Shown here: positions 23,467-33,565 of the stretch, in pieces
Layout of the letters: each line of letters begins with the position of its first letter
Position numbering within the stretch: the first letter of the stretch is position 1
Source of the DNA: a virus
Virus record (IMG/VR): IMGVR_UViG_3300033997_000077
Span: 1 to 64,000 of that record
Direction: 5' to 3' (one strand)
DNA length: 64,000 nucleotides
Notes under the pieces: model-generated
The model's input: only the letters and a program-made list of their open reading frames with translations
Databases searched by the model: none
What the model was told of the DNA's origin: nothing
Program-made: the position numbers and the translations under genes

Positions 23467-26400
23467 ATGGAATTGCTCAACAAAGCCATTGCGCGTTGGT
23501 ATGATCTGGCACGTGTGCGGGGCTGTAATCCCGCACATCCAGTCCAGCTGACGCAGATGGAGAACGACACTGAGACCGCACGTGCTTTCATCATCGTGTG
23601 CTCTTTCACTGAGCCGACTTTCAGTGAAGTTCCCTACAATACGTTGTGGTTGAACATGAATCCGGGTTCGCCCGAGTTCCGTTCACTGCGCCGCCGCACC
23701 AGTCACAGCACTGACGGCGTGCACCGTGGCACGTGGGAAGAGATCACTGAGCTGGCCCAGATTTATCTGGTCGATCAGTTCTTCCGTTTCGTTGTCGAAA
23801 ACTCGGCCGACGTTGGTCTCGACCCTGCTGACACCACCATCCCGCACGCTACGCCGAAAGTAATGGGCGTCGTGCAGCTGGAAGCCGAACAGGCCGACGC
23901 GGTTGTCGTGGTATCCAACCATCCGGCAATGTCGGACAAGCGCTACCCCAACGATCACGACCATCCGGACTACCCGCGCAAGCTGGTGAAGATCAGTGCG
24001 ACGCACTACGCGATCATCGAAGGCAACGCTCCGGTGGCTGGCGACATTCTGTATCTGGTGCGCGCCCACCCGACCGACCGCAACGTGTATTACGCACGCT
24101 GGGGCAAGCCATCCATCGAGCACATCGACTGGGTAAGTCCGCGTCTCGAACGCGTAATCATTAGCCTGCCGGGCAATGCGTCGTACATGAACGACAACGG
24201 CACGATGGATCTGATCGGTACGGCGGTTTGGACTGACCGCACTGAGGTAGACCCTGAAGGTCTGGTGTGGAGCATTCAGCAAAACACCGTCGGCGTCACC
24301 ATCGATCCGGTTACTGGTGTCGTCACCTGTCCGAAGCTGCAATTCGATACCGACCTGCTGGTGAAAACCAAGCTGCGCGACGTCGTGTTCAACAAGTGGG
24401 TGGAAGCCGAGTACCTGCTGCGCATCATCGTGAAGTCCACTGTCGTAACTCTGGTCAGCATCGAGATCGTCGGCGTCACTGAAATGATGCCTGCGGATCA
24501 GACCACGTTCGGCGTCGTCGGCCACTACAGCGACGGCAGCAGCGCGGCTCTGGTTCCCGACACGTTCGCATCGAACAACAGCAACGCTCTGACCCTGAAC
24601 GGTTTCATCGGTGTTGCGAAGCGTGTGACCAGTGACACCGTGGTAACGTTGTCCGCTGTGAAAGACGGTTTGACCGACACCCACGACGTTCTGATTCGCC
24701 AGTTCAAACCCGTGACCCTCACCATTCAAGGTGCTGCGGTTATCGACGAGCTGACCGAGCAGGCGTATGCGTTCTACGTTGCGTACAACGATGGCACTCA
24801 GGAACAGACCACCGTCGACTCCTTCAAGTGTGACAACCCGAAAGGCGTTGTGACTGGCAACAAGGTTGCCGCCGCTGAAGTCGTTGTCGATGAAGCTGCA
24901 ATCCTGACCGCCACCAAAATGGTCAACGGTGTTACGGTATCCGCGACCAAGAACATCACGCTCCGCAACGTCAGCAACCCGCCGACCAAGATTCCGGAAT
25001 CCATTCTGGTATCCGGCGCGACTCTGGTGCAGGAAAAGACCAGCTCTACCTACACCGCCAAGGTTGTCTACAGCGACGGCAGCAAAGAAGACCTGAAGCC
25101 TGCGGAACTCACCACGTGGGAAACGCTGGTCGGCACCATCGCGGCATCCGGCGCGTCCGGTGTGTTCACTGCGCCCGAAGTCACAGTCGACACTCCGAAC
25201 ACTGTCACCTGTAAGGCGACCGTTGCGGGCTATGCGATTCAGGGCCACCTCGATCTCATGGTCAAGAACGAAGTCACCATCACGCTTGAGAGCATCGTGA
25301 TCACAGGCGCGGTAACCGTGGACGAAGGCAGCAGCACGCAGTATCAAGCTGACGCGTACTTCACGGACGGCAGCGTGCGCGGCGTTGCGCCCGGCGAGAT
25401 GGAGCAGTGGCAGGTAACTGGCACCAGCACGATCACCAACGCTGGTATGCTGACTGCTCAGCAGGTAACGCAAGATACGTTGGTCACCATTTCTCTGCGC
25501 GCTAACATCGGCGGCGTAGTGAAGACCGACACTCACGACGTGACCATCAAGGATCGCGCTGTGATTCCGGCGTCCATGCAGATTCTGGGCCCGACCACTG
25601 CCAACGAGAACACCACGTCTCAGTACAGCGGTCAGATTACCATGAGTGACGGCAGCAAAGTTGCTCCCGACTCCATCACTTCGTGGGCAATCAAGTCCGG
25701 CGTCGGCACTATCTCCGCTGCGGGTCTCGCAACGTGGCCGAAAGTTCTGGCGAACACTCCGTGCGTCATTGAACTGAAAGCCATGAAGTCCGGTCAAGCA
25801 TTCACTGCGACGCTGAACGTGAACATCATCAACTTGGGCAACATCGTTTCCGTTGCTCTGTTGGGCCCAGCGCAGATCACCGAAGGCCAGACTGGCGCGT
25901 ACACGATGGAAGCGACGCTCGAAGATGGCACCAAGTCCACCTTCAACACGCCCGCCCTGTCGTTCGTCACACCAACCAGCAACGCGACCATCAGCGGCAA
26001 CGCTGTAATCGCCGCGCAGGTTTCGGCTGACGTGCCGTTGACCATTCGTGGTACGGTTACCGCCGAAGGCAAGAGCTGGACTGCGGACAAGGACATCGTA
26101 ATCAAGAACGTCCCGATTACGTTGGGGTCTATCGTCATTCAGGGCCCGACCACTACACCGGAAAGCACCGCAACCGCAACTTATACTTGCGTTGCTACCA
26201 TGAGCGACGGCAGCACCAAGAACGTCAACCCAACGTGGAGCATTAGCAACGCGGGCGGTCTGACTGGTGTGTCCATCTCTGCTTCCGGCATCCTGACGGC
26301 TCCGGCAGTTACTGCAAACACCAACATCGTCATCACTGCAACTTACGTTGAAGGCGGTGTAACGAAGACGGCGACCAAGACTGTGACCATCACCGACACC

Positions 26401-26832
26401 AGCGTTCCTCCGATTGGAGAATCCAAAATCAAGTTCGGCATCATCCCGCGCGTGAACAGTCCCTCTGGGTTCAACAAGGCTTTCCTCGATAGCCTGACTC
26501 AAGAACTCACTGGCACTGTGTCTGATCGGATTTACATGCCGAAGAACTCGTCCACTATGGCTAACGACAAGTGGGGCTACTTCGCGATGCCGAAGGCCAA
26601 GTGCGGGTACGCTTACGTGCGGTCTGTTGACATCAACGGGCAGTACGGTTTCGCTGGTTCGTGGGACGGCGCGAAAGATTATCCGGACGCATGGGACTTC
26701 ACTGGCCCGTGGGAAGGGAAGATCGATGGCGTTGACTACGTTGTGTATCGTAACGACTTCCCGTTCGAAGACGTCGACTACACCTACGAGTTCAAGTACC
26801 ACGCAACTGATCCGATGTCTGGCAACCCATAA
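23467..26832 (+). CDS. long tail-fibre/adhesin-like protein with seven Ig-like repeats
   Basis: 1121 residues. The N-terminal ~200 residues repeat the module of the two upstream proteins (YNTLWLNMNPGSPEF, MSDKRYPNDHDHPDYP). Then come seven tandem ~85-residue repeats of the BIG2/Ig-like kind, each with an SI.I.G...V.E..T..Y...... DGS signature (for example ILGPTTANENTTSQYSGQI, VIQGPTTTPESTATATY). A ~140-residue C-terminal cap ends in an aromatic-rich tip, the likely receptor-facing end. ATG 23467 follows GGGGTGATT, an extended Shine-Dalgarno; GTG 23461 is the alternative. Confidence 0.75.
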   Translation: MELLNKAIARWYDLARVRGCNPAHPVQLTQMENDTETARAFIIVCSFTEPTFSEVPYNTLWLNMNPGSPEFRSLRRRTSHSTDGVHRGTWEEITELAQIYLVDQFFRFVVENSADVGLDPADTTIPHATPKVMGVVQLEAEQADAVVVVSNHPAMSDKRYPNDHDHPDYPRKLVKISATHYAIIEGNAPVAGDILYLVRAHPTDRNVYYARWGKPSIEHIDWVSPRLERVIISLPGNASYMNDNGTMDLIGTAVWTDRTEVDPEGLVWSIQQNTVGVTIDPVTGVVTCPKLQFDTDLLVKTKLRDVVFNKWVEAEYLLRIIVKSTVVTLVSIEIVGVTEMMPADQTTFGVVGHYSDGSSAALVPDTFASNNSNALTLNGFIGVAKRVTSDTVVTLSAVKDGLTDTHDVLIRQFKPVTLTIQGAAVIDELTEQAYAFYVAYNDGTQEQTTVDSFKCDNPKGVVTGNKVAAAEVVVDEAAILTATKMVNGVTVSATKNITLRNVSNPPTKIPESILVSGATLVQEKTSSTYTAKVVYSDGSKEDLKPAELTTWETLVGTIAASGASGVFTAPEVTVDTPNTVTCKATVAGYAIQGHLDLMVKNEVTITLESIVITGAVTVDEGSSTQYQADAYFTDGSVRGVAPGEMEQWQVTGTSTITNAGMLTAQQVTQDTLVTISLRANIGGVVKTDTHDVTIKDRAVIPASMQILGPTTANENTTSQYSGQITMSDGSKVAPDSITSWAIKSGVGTISAAGLATWPKVLANTPCVIELKAMKSGQAFTATLNVNIINLGNIVSVALLGPAQITEGQTGAYTMEATLEDGTKSTFNTPALSFVTPTSNATISGNAVIAAQVSADVPLTIRGTVTAEGKSWTADKDIVIKNVPITLGSIVIQGPTTTPESTATATYTCVATMSDGSTKNVNPTWSISNAGGLTGVSISASGILTAPAVTANTNIVITATYVEGGVTKTATKTVTITDTSVPPIGESKIKFGIIPRVNSPSGFNKAFLDSLTQELTGTVSDRIYMPKNSSTMANDKWGYFAMPKAKCGYAYVRSVDINGQYGFAGSWDGAKDYPDAWDFTGPWEGKIDGVDYVVYRNDFPFEDVDYTYEFKYHATDPMSGNP

Positions 26833-26843
26833 GGAGAAAGCGT

Positions 26844-27659
26844 ATGCCGATTTCAATGTCGGCATTCCTTCTGCCTTCAAACGCGGCTGTGCCGTTTCTC
26901 GTCGAAGACATTTATGTCAAAGGTGGATTTCAAGTGAAGTCCACCTTCGCCGAGCTTGCGAAGATACACCCGTTCGCGAAGAAGGTGGGGATGCTCGTTT
27001 ACGTAATCGCTGACGACAAGATCTACAAACTCCAACCAGACAAGACGAACTGGGAAGAGTTTAAGATGGGCATGAGTGAAGAGGACGTGAAGAAGCTGAT
27101 TGAAGGCATGGATACTGGAGACAAGATAGGTGCAGAGTTGCCGATCCTCCTGACGCCTGTCGACAAGAAGCAAATCATCTCTCTGCACAACAGCCAGAAG
27201 ATCCCGCCATCGCCCGGCGCTGGTTACACGTTGATGTCCGGCCCTAACGGTACGTTGATGTGGATTGACACTAGCGGCCAAGATAACGCTGGTAAACGCT
27301 CGACGGTCGAGTACGAAGCTCCAACGTACTTGCAGCCATCGCAGACGCACGACTTTTCTATCAAGGCGTCGCGGGCTGTGCTGCTAATTGACGTAATTTT
27401 AAATGCGGTAGACATCGACTTTCAGATTTTCTCTACCGGTGCCTACGATGATGAAAACCCATATCGTTTCGTGAGCGGCGTTGACGTCATGTCCGATCAG
27501 GGTATCACGGTGCAGGATGGCAAGAAGGTCAAGCACCGACGCTACGCGTTCTTCGTCAATCGTACTCCCGCCTCTGACCAGCTGCATTGCCGCTTCACTA
27601 ACGTGGGTGCCGCAGCCAGTCAGCCGAAGGTAACGATCAACTATCTGGTTTTGGAGTAA
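26844..27659 (+). CDS. probable tail/fibre structural protein
   Basis: 271 residues starting MPISMSAFLLPSNAAVPFLVEDIYVKGG, a partial match to the leader style seen elsewhere. The N-terminal part reads like a short virion-docking domain (VGMLVYVIADDKIYKLQPDKTNW) and the C-terminal ~120 residues are beta-rich (HDFSIKASRAVLLIDVILNAVDIDFQIFS). The AAGGAGAAA Shine-Dalgarno is strong. The position between the Ig fibre and two adhesin-like genes supports a tail role. Confidence 0.6.
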   Translation: MPISMSAFLLPSNAAVPFLVEDIYVKGGFQVKSTFAELAKIHPFAKKVGMLVYVIADDKIYKLQPDKTNWEEFKMGMSEEDVKKLIEGMDTGDKIGAELPILLTPVDKKQIISLHNSQKIPPSPGAGYTLMSGPNGTLMWIDTSGQDNAGKRSTVEYEAPTYLQPSQTHDFSIKASRAVLLIDVILNAVDIDFQIFSTGAYDDENPYRFVSGVDVMSDQGITVQDGKKVKHRRYAFFVNRTPASDQLHCRFTNVGAAASQPKVTINYLVLE

Positions 27660-27662
27660 TAA

Positions 27663-28616
27663 ATGCCTCACGTCATTAAAAAGGATGTGATCGGTATGCA
27701 GGGCCTCGCGCGCACCATTGCGCGTGAGCTTGCTGGGCTCGGGTTCACGGTTACCAACGTCGATGGCGTTGCAGCTAACGCAGTTCTCGATGATAGCAGC
27801 CGCATTGTGTTGAGTGCGGGCCCGACAATCGATCCGAAGTTCAACAACGAGCCGTGGTCGGTTGTGGTCGAAGGCCACGATCTTGACCGCTGGGTTTCGC
27901 TGAACGTTGTCCCCACTCCGCAGATTTCCGACGACGGCAAGGTGGCGAAGATTGACGCCAACGCTGAAGCCGGACGCCTGTCAGTGGACAACCTTATCAA
28001 GCGCTACTTCGTGTCGTTCGACACGTGGGGCATTTCTAAGGAAGCCGACTACTCAGCCGTTCCCCTGACCCTGTTCATCTCAACATCCGACCACGGGTTC
28101 ACGTTGCACGTCGCAGCCGATTCTCTGGACAACACTGGCAAAGCATTCAGCTGGGCCGTTGTTCAACGTCCGGTGCTCGAAAGCTCGATGGCAGTTCCCG
28201 CTGGCCCTGCTCCGTTGTTCGCGGTGTTCCGCGCAGAAGGCGACGGGGATCCCGATGTCTTGAACGACAAAGAGATCCAGCGCATCACTGTGCGCGAAGC
28301 AGACATCCATGCGGCGGCCAAAGCCGTAACCGCGTGCAGCTTTGCTCCCGACGTTGCTCCCATCATCAACTCGATGCAGCAGGTTTCGGTCACGGTAGAT
28401 AACAACGCCGTCGTGTCGTTCCCGCAACGGATCAACACTCACCGTCACGTGTACGCTCTGATGTTGGATATGCTCGGTTACACCAGCGCCGACATTATGA
28501 GTTCCGCAAGTGACGTACCTATTGCGTTCGCTGGTGTTCCGCAGCGCACGTATAAAGCAATGAACGCGAACGGTGCCAACAACCGTGGGCTCCGCGTTTT
28601 GTTCCCTACTGACTAA
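27663..28616 (+). CDS. putative tail adhesin, paralogue 1
   Basis: 317 residues. Paralogous to the next gene: TVTNVDGVAANAVLDDSSRIVL matches SIISVDGMAASAVGESINAIVL, TPQISDDGKVAKI matches TQITDDGTVSKAG, and IQRITVREADIH matches IMRFTVREDDMN. Both contain a HGFTLHV / HGIAVV strand and end with the same R..Y.A..ANG..N.G.R..F sequence. It is probably a beta-structured virion protein of the tail tip or fibre. No catalytic motif was seen. Confidence 0.6.
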   Translation: MPHVIKKDVIGMQGLARTIARELAGLGFTVTNVDGVAANAVLDDSSRIVLSAGPTIDPKFNNEPWSVVVEGHDLDRWVSLNVVPTPQISDDGKVAKIDANAEAGRLSVDNLIKRYFVSFDTWGISKEADYSAVPLTLFISTSDHGFTLHVAADSLDNTGKAFSWAVVQRPVLESSMAVPAGPAPLFAVFRAEGDGDPDVLNDKEIQRITVREADIHAAAKAVTACSFAPDVAPIINSMQQVSVTVDNNAVVSFPQRINTHRHVYALMLDMLGYTSADIMSSASDVPIAFAGVPQRTYKAMNANGANNRGLRVLFPTD

Positions 28617-28627
28617 GAGGTTCCATC

Positions 28628-29764
28628 ATGGGATTTACTACAGGCCAAGGTTTTACCGATCAACGTAAACTGTGGGCAGCCATCTCCAAGGATCTTGTCG
28701 CTGGTGGCATGTCCATCATTTCCGTAGATGGCATGGCGGCCTCCGCCGTTGGCGAATCCATCAACGCCATCGTGCTCGAAGCTACCACCACTATGGATCC
28801 GCTGGCCGCGACCCAGAAGTGGCGTCTGGCGCTCAAGATCACCGAAGATAGCGTGAAGATGTATTGCGCTACTCCGACCCAGATCACCGACGACGGCACT
28901 GTGTCCAAAGCGGGCAGCCAGAAGATCGGTAACACTGGCACCGCGTATCAGCTCCCGCTCTACAGCGGCACCATCGGCAACTACCGTCCGGATCAGAATG
29001 CTGAAGGTACGTCGATCACTCCGCAGGAACTGCGTGACACCTTCTTCTACCATCGCGGTAAGAAAGGTGCTGGTGGCGCGACCGCCAAAGACTACGACGC
29101 CTTCGGTTCAATGCAGTTTGCTTCCGACGCGGGCCCCGCTCCGCTGGTCAACGCAGACTACACCGCAACTCCGTTCTCCTACTTCTGCTCCGTCAGTGAC
29201 CACGGCATCGCCGTTGTTACCAGCGTAGAAGCGCAGGACGATTTCGGTTGCCGTCAAAACTGGTTCTGTATCCAGCGCGCAATCAATCCGGACGGCACTG
29301 TCGTTACTTCCGGTGCTGCTCCGCTGTTCTGCCTGTACTCCTGCTCCGGCGGCGGTGCACCGGATGCCAACACCATTTGGCCAGCTGGTATCATGCGCTT
29401 CACCGTGCGCGAAGACGACATGAACTCTCCGGCATGGCCGACCTCTGCAACTACTCATACCCCCGACTCGTTCGCGGTTATGAATCCGCTGCAACAGGTT
29501 TCATTCAACGAGAACGGTCGTTACGACTTCCGTCTCCCTGCTGGCCTGAACACTCAGCGCTACAGCTACCCGTATGAGATCGACATGATCGGTTACGGTT
29601 CTGCTGATACCAGTACCAACGACATCTCTATCGAGGTGCAGGTGTACGGCGAGATGAATGGCGGTTCGCCCAAGCTGCGTAAGTATCGCGCTTGTGCCGC
29701 CAACGGGCCGAAGAACACTGGCATGCGCCTGTTCTTGCTGCAACAGGGTGGCGGCGTTGCCTAA
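28628..29764 (+). CDS. putative tail adhesin, paralogue 2
   Basis: 378 residues, longer than its upstream paralogue by insertions after TQITDD (a Gly/Ala/Lys-rich loop near 125-150) and around the PDANTIWP segment. The C-terminal MRLFLLQQGG follows the shared R..RACAANGPKNTGM block. It is the last gene of the fibre unit and is followed by a strong terminator. A receptor-binding or decoration role is likely but unproven. Confidence 0.6.
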   Translation: MGFTTGQGFTDQRKLWAAISKDLVAGGMSIISVDGMAASAVGESINAIVLEATTTMDPLAATQKWRLALKITEDSVKMYCATPTQITDDGTVSKAGSQKIGNTGTAYQLPLYSGTIGNYRPDQNAEGTSITPQELRDTFFYHRGKKGAGGATAKDYDAFGSMQFASDAGPAPLVNADYTATPFSYFCSVSDHGIAVVTSVEAQDDFGCRQNWFCIQRAINPDGTVVTSGAAPLFCLYSCSGGGAPDANTIWPAGIMRFTVREDDMNSPAWPTSATTHTPDSFAVMNPLQQVSFNENGRYDFRLPAGLNTQRYSYPYEIDMIGYGSADTSTNDISIEVQVYGEMNGGSPKLRKYRACAANGPKNTGMRLFLLQQGGGVA

Positions 29765-29780
29765 GTAACAACCCCGAGAC

Positions 29781-29807
29781 AGGGCGGCCTTCGGGCTGCC
29801 CTTTTTT
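29781..29807 (+). terminator. strong intrinsic terminator
   Basis: AGGGCGGCC and GGCTGCCCT pair around a TTCG tetraloop and are followed by six T. This is a canonical terminator. Confidence 0.92.
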
Positions 29808-29826
29808 CTTTCTCCGAGGTGACTGA

Positions 29827-32800
29827 ATGAAATACATCACAACGAGCGGCGCGGTTACTGAACCTCTGTCGCTGGGTGCAATCGGTCAAACCAAAACGTA
29901 TCGGATCACGGGCAACGCAACATTCCCAGATGGCAGCAAGCAGCTGATCACTAATGGTCTGGTGAACGTGAACATCACGATTGCACCAAACCGTGCGTTG
30001 CAAGCCCGATTCGTTGAGGTTAGTGAGAGCGGGCGTCGAATCGAAACCTACTGCGTGTTGAGTCCGGCTGCTGAACGTTGGTCGCTCGCGGCACTGCGCG
30101 GCATCGGTAACCACCTTGACTGGAACAGCAGCGGCATCTGTGTAATCAACTTGGTTACCAATGTCGAAACCGTGCTGGCCCCTCCGGCTACCGACGCGGA
30201 TCCTTGGCTCGACTACATTCTTGTTCCTGACGCTGCGGGCAAACGGGTTTGGGCACTGCGCTCTAATCCTACGCTAACGGTTCCGACTGTTGGGCGTCAG
30301 ATTCCTATCGGTGCAGTTACCGTCGCTACTGGGATTTCCCGCAACGCGAATGACCAGCGCACGCACTTGTTTGTTGACGTGAGTGGCCGCATCCACCAGT
30401 ATGACCACCGCTTCTCTCCGCTGCGCGCGGATGATATTGGCGTCGGTGTTCGCAATGGTGCGTTTACCTACGCGAACGGAGTTGCTACCGCGTTCATATT
30501 TGTCGGTGACGAAGGTGCGCTGAAGCGCGTCACGCTTGGGGCCAACTTCGCCCCCAATGCCGTCGACGTTCTGGATAGCACTCGAATCTGGACACGCGTG
30601 CAAACCGATCCGCAAGACGGCAGTCGAGTGTACTGCGTCAGTGACGCCGCAGTCGATAACGCGTTCACCTACGGCACCGAGTTGTCCGCTGCTTTCGCTG
30701 GCGAGGCATACACTGGGCTTGGCTTGACCGATACTGGCTTCATGCACGGCGTGTACCGTAAGATGCTGACCGACACCACGGCGGTTGCAGTTTCATACAA
30801 CGCGTGTGCAGGCCAGTTGCTGTATCCGGCGTCGGGCAAATACCTGAGCACCGATGGCAAGCGTTACGAAGCTGGCACGCTGACGGGCAACCTGCCAGAC
30901 GGGCGGACGCTGCTCGGCATCATCTACCTCAACAACGTTGCTCACGCTGTTTGTGCTATGTCCCCTGTTGTGCCACTGCGCACTGACAGCAGCAAGCACA
31001 GCACGACGCTGACTATTGCGAAGAAGGAAACCGCTGCCAACTGGATGACGCTGTTTGTCGATGTCGTTGGTGACGCCAGTGAAGTATTCCCGATTGCGCT
31101 ACCTGATGGCGCTACCGCCACCGTAACGGTTAACGACGCTCCGGTGCTTAGCGCCCGCAACGGCCAGCAACTGAAGATCGTAGTCGACACCAACAGCATT
31201 CGCGATAACCTGTTCACACTCGCTGTAGGCCGTAATGCTCTTGCCGAGCCGATGATCCCTGACGAACTGCCTGACGCTTTCGTCATTGAGGACATCTACA
31301 ACATTCGCCCGCAAGAGAGCAAGACTACTGTAGCGGTGACTCCCGTCGCCTACGACACGGCGATTCCGGTTCACAGCAACGGCATCATCTTGCTTGACGG
31401 TGTAGAGGTTGCGGACGGCACGCTGATTCGACCCGGCCAGTCTCTGGCGATTCGCATCATTCAGAGCGACGAGTTCGTCGACCACTGGTGGGTAACACTG
31501 GGTGAACTGCGTGTAACGTTCAGCTCCATTCAGGATGACCAACCTGTCACTTCCGGAATTAAGAGTCGTGCTTACATGCCGCTTGGCGAGTTCGTCAGTC
31601 GCGCCATTGAGAACACGTATGGCGTCCGCGTAATCCTGACCCTGACCAGTGACGTTGGCGCGTTCGACAACACGGACGAACGTTCCATTGTGCTGGGCCC
31701 GAACCAGACCGCATTCATCAAGCTCGACGTAACGGAACACACGCACTACGAAATCCCGTACAAGTTCGGACGTACCGATCACGTGCTGCGCGTTTGGGCC
31801 GACGATCACTTCCTCGATACCGAGCCTGTGACCGAGGCGGCTGCCCGCTACGTTATCGGCACGTCCCCCGCGTTCCCGTTCACCTCCATTCCCGACGGGT
31901 TCTATGCTGTTGCGAAAACTCCGGCAGGTGTCTGGGCGTCGCTTGACGGTGACGTGCTGCCTGCGGATTCCGATGCACGTGGCTTCAACAAGGCCGAGGA
32001 ACTTATCGAGTTCGACCTCGACCAGCCGCTGACGTACCGCGCAATCCCGTTTGCCGATGGCCGTACTCTGGACTTCGGTGACGTTGTTGCTCGCTGGCAC
32101 TACGATCCGGTCGTCAACTCCATCAAGTTGGAGAAGCAGCAGCTGCTGAAGGTTCCGGTACGCGATACCGTGGTGAACGTCGATAGTCTTGTCACTATCC
32201 CGCGCACTCCGATTGCTGACCACGAACCCAACACGTTCGCCCTGTACCCGCTGCGCAAGCACCAGACGTTCACGCGTCCCGAATCCTCTTCGTATTCCGG
32301 AGTTGGCTTCCAGCGTAACGCGGTGCCGAAGAACAGCGGCATTCAGACTCCGAAGTTTGATCACAACGAGTTCACTGTCAGCAACGTTGCTCGCCCCAAA
32401 GGGCAGCACACCCAACGACAGGAAGTGCGGACATTCGCCGACCTCGATTTCCAGATCGTGTCGAACACGCACGCGGCGCACAGTCACGCACCAGCGGCCC
32501 CGAAATTCCGTCAACTGCGACATGTGGATGTTGAATCCTCTAATTTCACTTACATGAAGCGTAATCGCGCGGAGACCCAGCGCTCCGGCTACGCAGAGGT
32601 TCGCGCACATCGAGCGGCTGCCCTTGGACTCACGGCTAACGCGGTGGCAGCACGGAACGCGGAAGGCTTGTCACTTGATGCCAACGTTGCAACACCAAAG
32701 CCGTCGTATACGGTCGAGGCGCTTGATGCGTTGGGGTCAGTGAATCGCACGGCGCTGACTCTTGAGCTGGATGCAACGTTCGCACCAGTGTCTAAGAAGC

Positions 32801-33513
32801 AGTACCTTGAGCTGAACGCGGCACAGAAGCAGATCCTTGGCCTCACCAGCTGGCAGCCGGAAGCACGTAGTGCCCGATTCCGCCAGCCCGACACGATTCC
32901 GATTCGTGCGCTCTACAAGCAAGCGCGTCGGCGTAGTGTGGCGGTCGAAGCACGCTCGTTTGTCTTCCCCAAACTGTACGAGATGGCCGATCCAATTCCC
33001 GGCGTGTCGTGGCATACTCAGTGCGTGTCGTGGCAGCTGTCGCTGGCTGCAACCTACAGCCAAGTAGGGCACGCACGCACGGCGGACGCTGCGGCTCCAA
33101 ATCACGTAGAGTCCACGACGCAAGTCACAGCCGAGATGAAGCCTGCCATCGCAATTCGGGTGAACAGCTTCAGCCGCATGGGAAGCACTTCAGCGTTCTC
33201 GCCCTCGTCTGCCGTAACGTCGCATGCTCCACGCACTGGCGAGTTTGTGCAGACGGCAACGCAGTCGTTCGAGGGCCGCAAGATCGAGTTCAATCTGGCA
33301 ACGTCGCACGACGGAAATCCGGACTTGCTCGACCGTGGCTACTTCGCGACTGAGGTTGAAGCGTTGCAGAACGCGGTACGGGTCTGGAAAATGGAACCGT
33401 CCGACGTTGTTGCGCGCCAACTGCCTACTGGTCAGTGGTACTGGGCGACACCGGATCTGTGCGTCAACATGTGCGTTGAATGTCCTCCTTACGGGTACTT
33501 GAGTGGCGGGTAA
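29827..33513 (+). CDS. 1228-residue probable virion protein
   Basis: The protein opens with a beta-rich segment including NATFPDGSKQL (like an Ig-repeat strand of the long fibre). Several hundred residues of repeated-strand sequence then resemble a propeller or jelly roll (residues 60-390), further strand-rich domains to about 790, an Arg/Ala/His-rich extended region (about 800-1130) and a compact C-terminus (YFATEVEALQNAVRVW). There is a good CCGAGGTGA Shine-Dalgarno. There is no enzymatic signature. A large tail-fibre or capsid-exterior protein is the best guess. Confidence 0.65.
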   Translation: MKYITTSGAVTEPLSLGAIGQTKTYRITGNATFPDGSKQLITNGLVNVNITIAPNRALQARFVEVSESGRRIETYCVLSPAAERWSLAALRGIGNHLDWNSSGICVINLVTNVETVLAPPATDADPWLDYILVPDAAGKRVWALRSNPTLTVPTVGRQIPIGAVTVATGISRNANDQRTHLFVDVSGRIHQYDHRFSPLRADDIGVGVRNGAFTYANGVATAFIFVGDEGALKRVTLGANFAPNAVDVLDSTRIWTRVQTDPQDGSRVYCVSDAAVDNAFTYGTELSAAFAGEAYTGLGLTDTGFMHGVYRKMLTDTTAVAVSYNACAGQLLYPASGKYLSTDGKRYEAGTLTGNLPDGRTLLGIIYLNNVAHAVCAMSPVVPLRTDSSKHSTTLTIAKKETAANWMTLFVDVVGDASEVFPIALPDGATATVTVNDAPVLSARNGQQLKIVVDTNSIRDNLFTLAVGRNALAEPMIPDELPDAFVIEDIYNIRPQESKTTVAVTPVAYDTAIPVHSNGIILLDGVEVADGTLIRPGQSLAIRIIQSDEFVDHWWVTLGELRVTFSSIQDDQPVTSGIKSRAYMPLGEFVSRAIENTYGVRVILTLTSDVGAFDNTDERSIVLGPNQTAFIKLDVTEHTHYEIPYKFGRTDHVLRVWADDHFLDTEPVTEAAARYVIGTSPAFPFTSIPDGFYAVAKTPAGVWASLDGDVLPADSDARGFNKAEELIEFDLDQPLTYRAIPFADGRTLDFGDVVARWHYDPVVNSIKLEKQQLLKVPVRDTVVNVDSLVTIPRTPIADHEPNTFALYPLRKHQTFTRPESSSYSGVGFQRNAVPKNSGIQTPKFDHNEFTVSNVARPKGQHTQRQEVRTFADLDFQIVSNTHAAHSHAPAAPKFRQLRHVDVESSNFTYMKRNRAETQRSGYAEVRAHRAAALGLTANAVAARNAEGLSLDANVATPKPSYTVEALDALGSVNRTALTLELDATFAPVSKKQYLELNAAQKQILGLTSWQPEARSARFRQPDTIPIRALYKQARRRSVAVEARSFVFPKLYEMADPIPGVSWHTQCVSWQLSLAATYSQVGHARTADAAAPNHVESTTQVTAEMKPAIAIRVNSFSRMGSTSAFSPSSAVTSHAPRTGEFVQTATQSFEGRKIEFNLATSHDGNPDLLDRGYFATEVEALQNAVRVWKMEPSDVVARQLPTGQWYWATPDLCVNMCVECPPYGYLSGG

Positions 33514-33549
33514 CCGCCACCATTCTGTAAACAACGTTGTTGAATTCAA
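33503..33549 (+). promoter_or_regulatory. hairpin and two palindromes between genes
   Basis: GTGGCGG (33503-33509) pairs with CCGCCAC (33514-33520) around a GTAA loop that contains the stop codon. It is followed by the perfect palindromes AACAACGTTGTT (33530-33541) and TTGAATTCAA (33540-33549). The central CAACGTTG is shared with the palindrome at 19647-19660, so a protein-binding site is possible. Confidence 0.4.
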
Positions 33550-33565
33550 CATTTAGGATTAACGT

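Noticed and set aside
23683-26880. Long minus-strand open frame (about 1065 codons) opposite the Ig-repeat fibre gene
   Set aside because: It mirrors codon bias of the + strand gene, has no ribosome binding site or neighbour pattern and its product lacks any domain; the + strand frame has clear Ig repeats.
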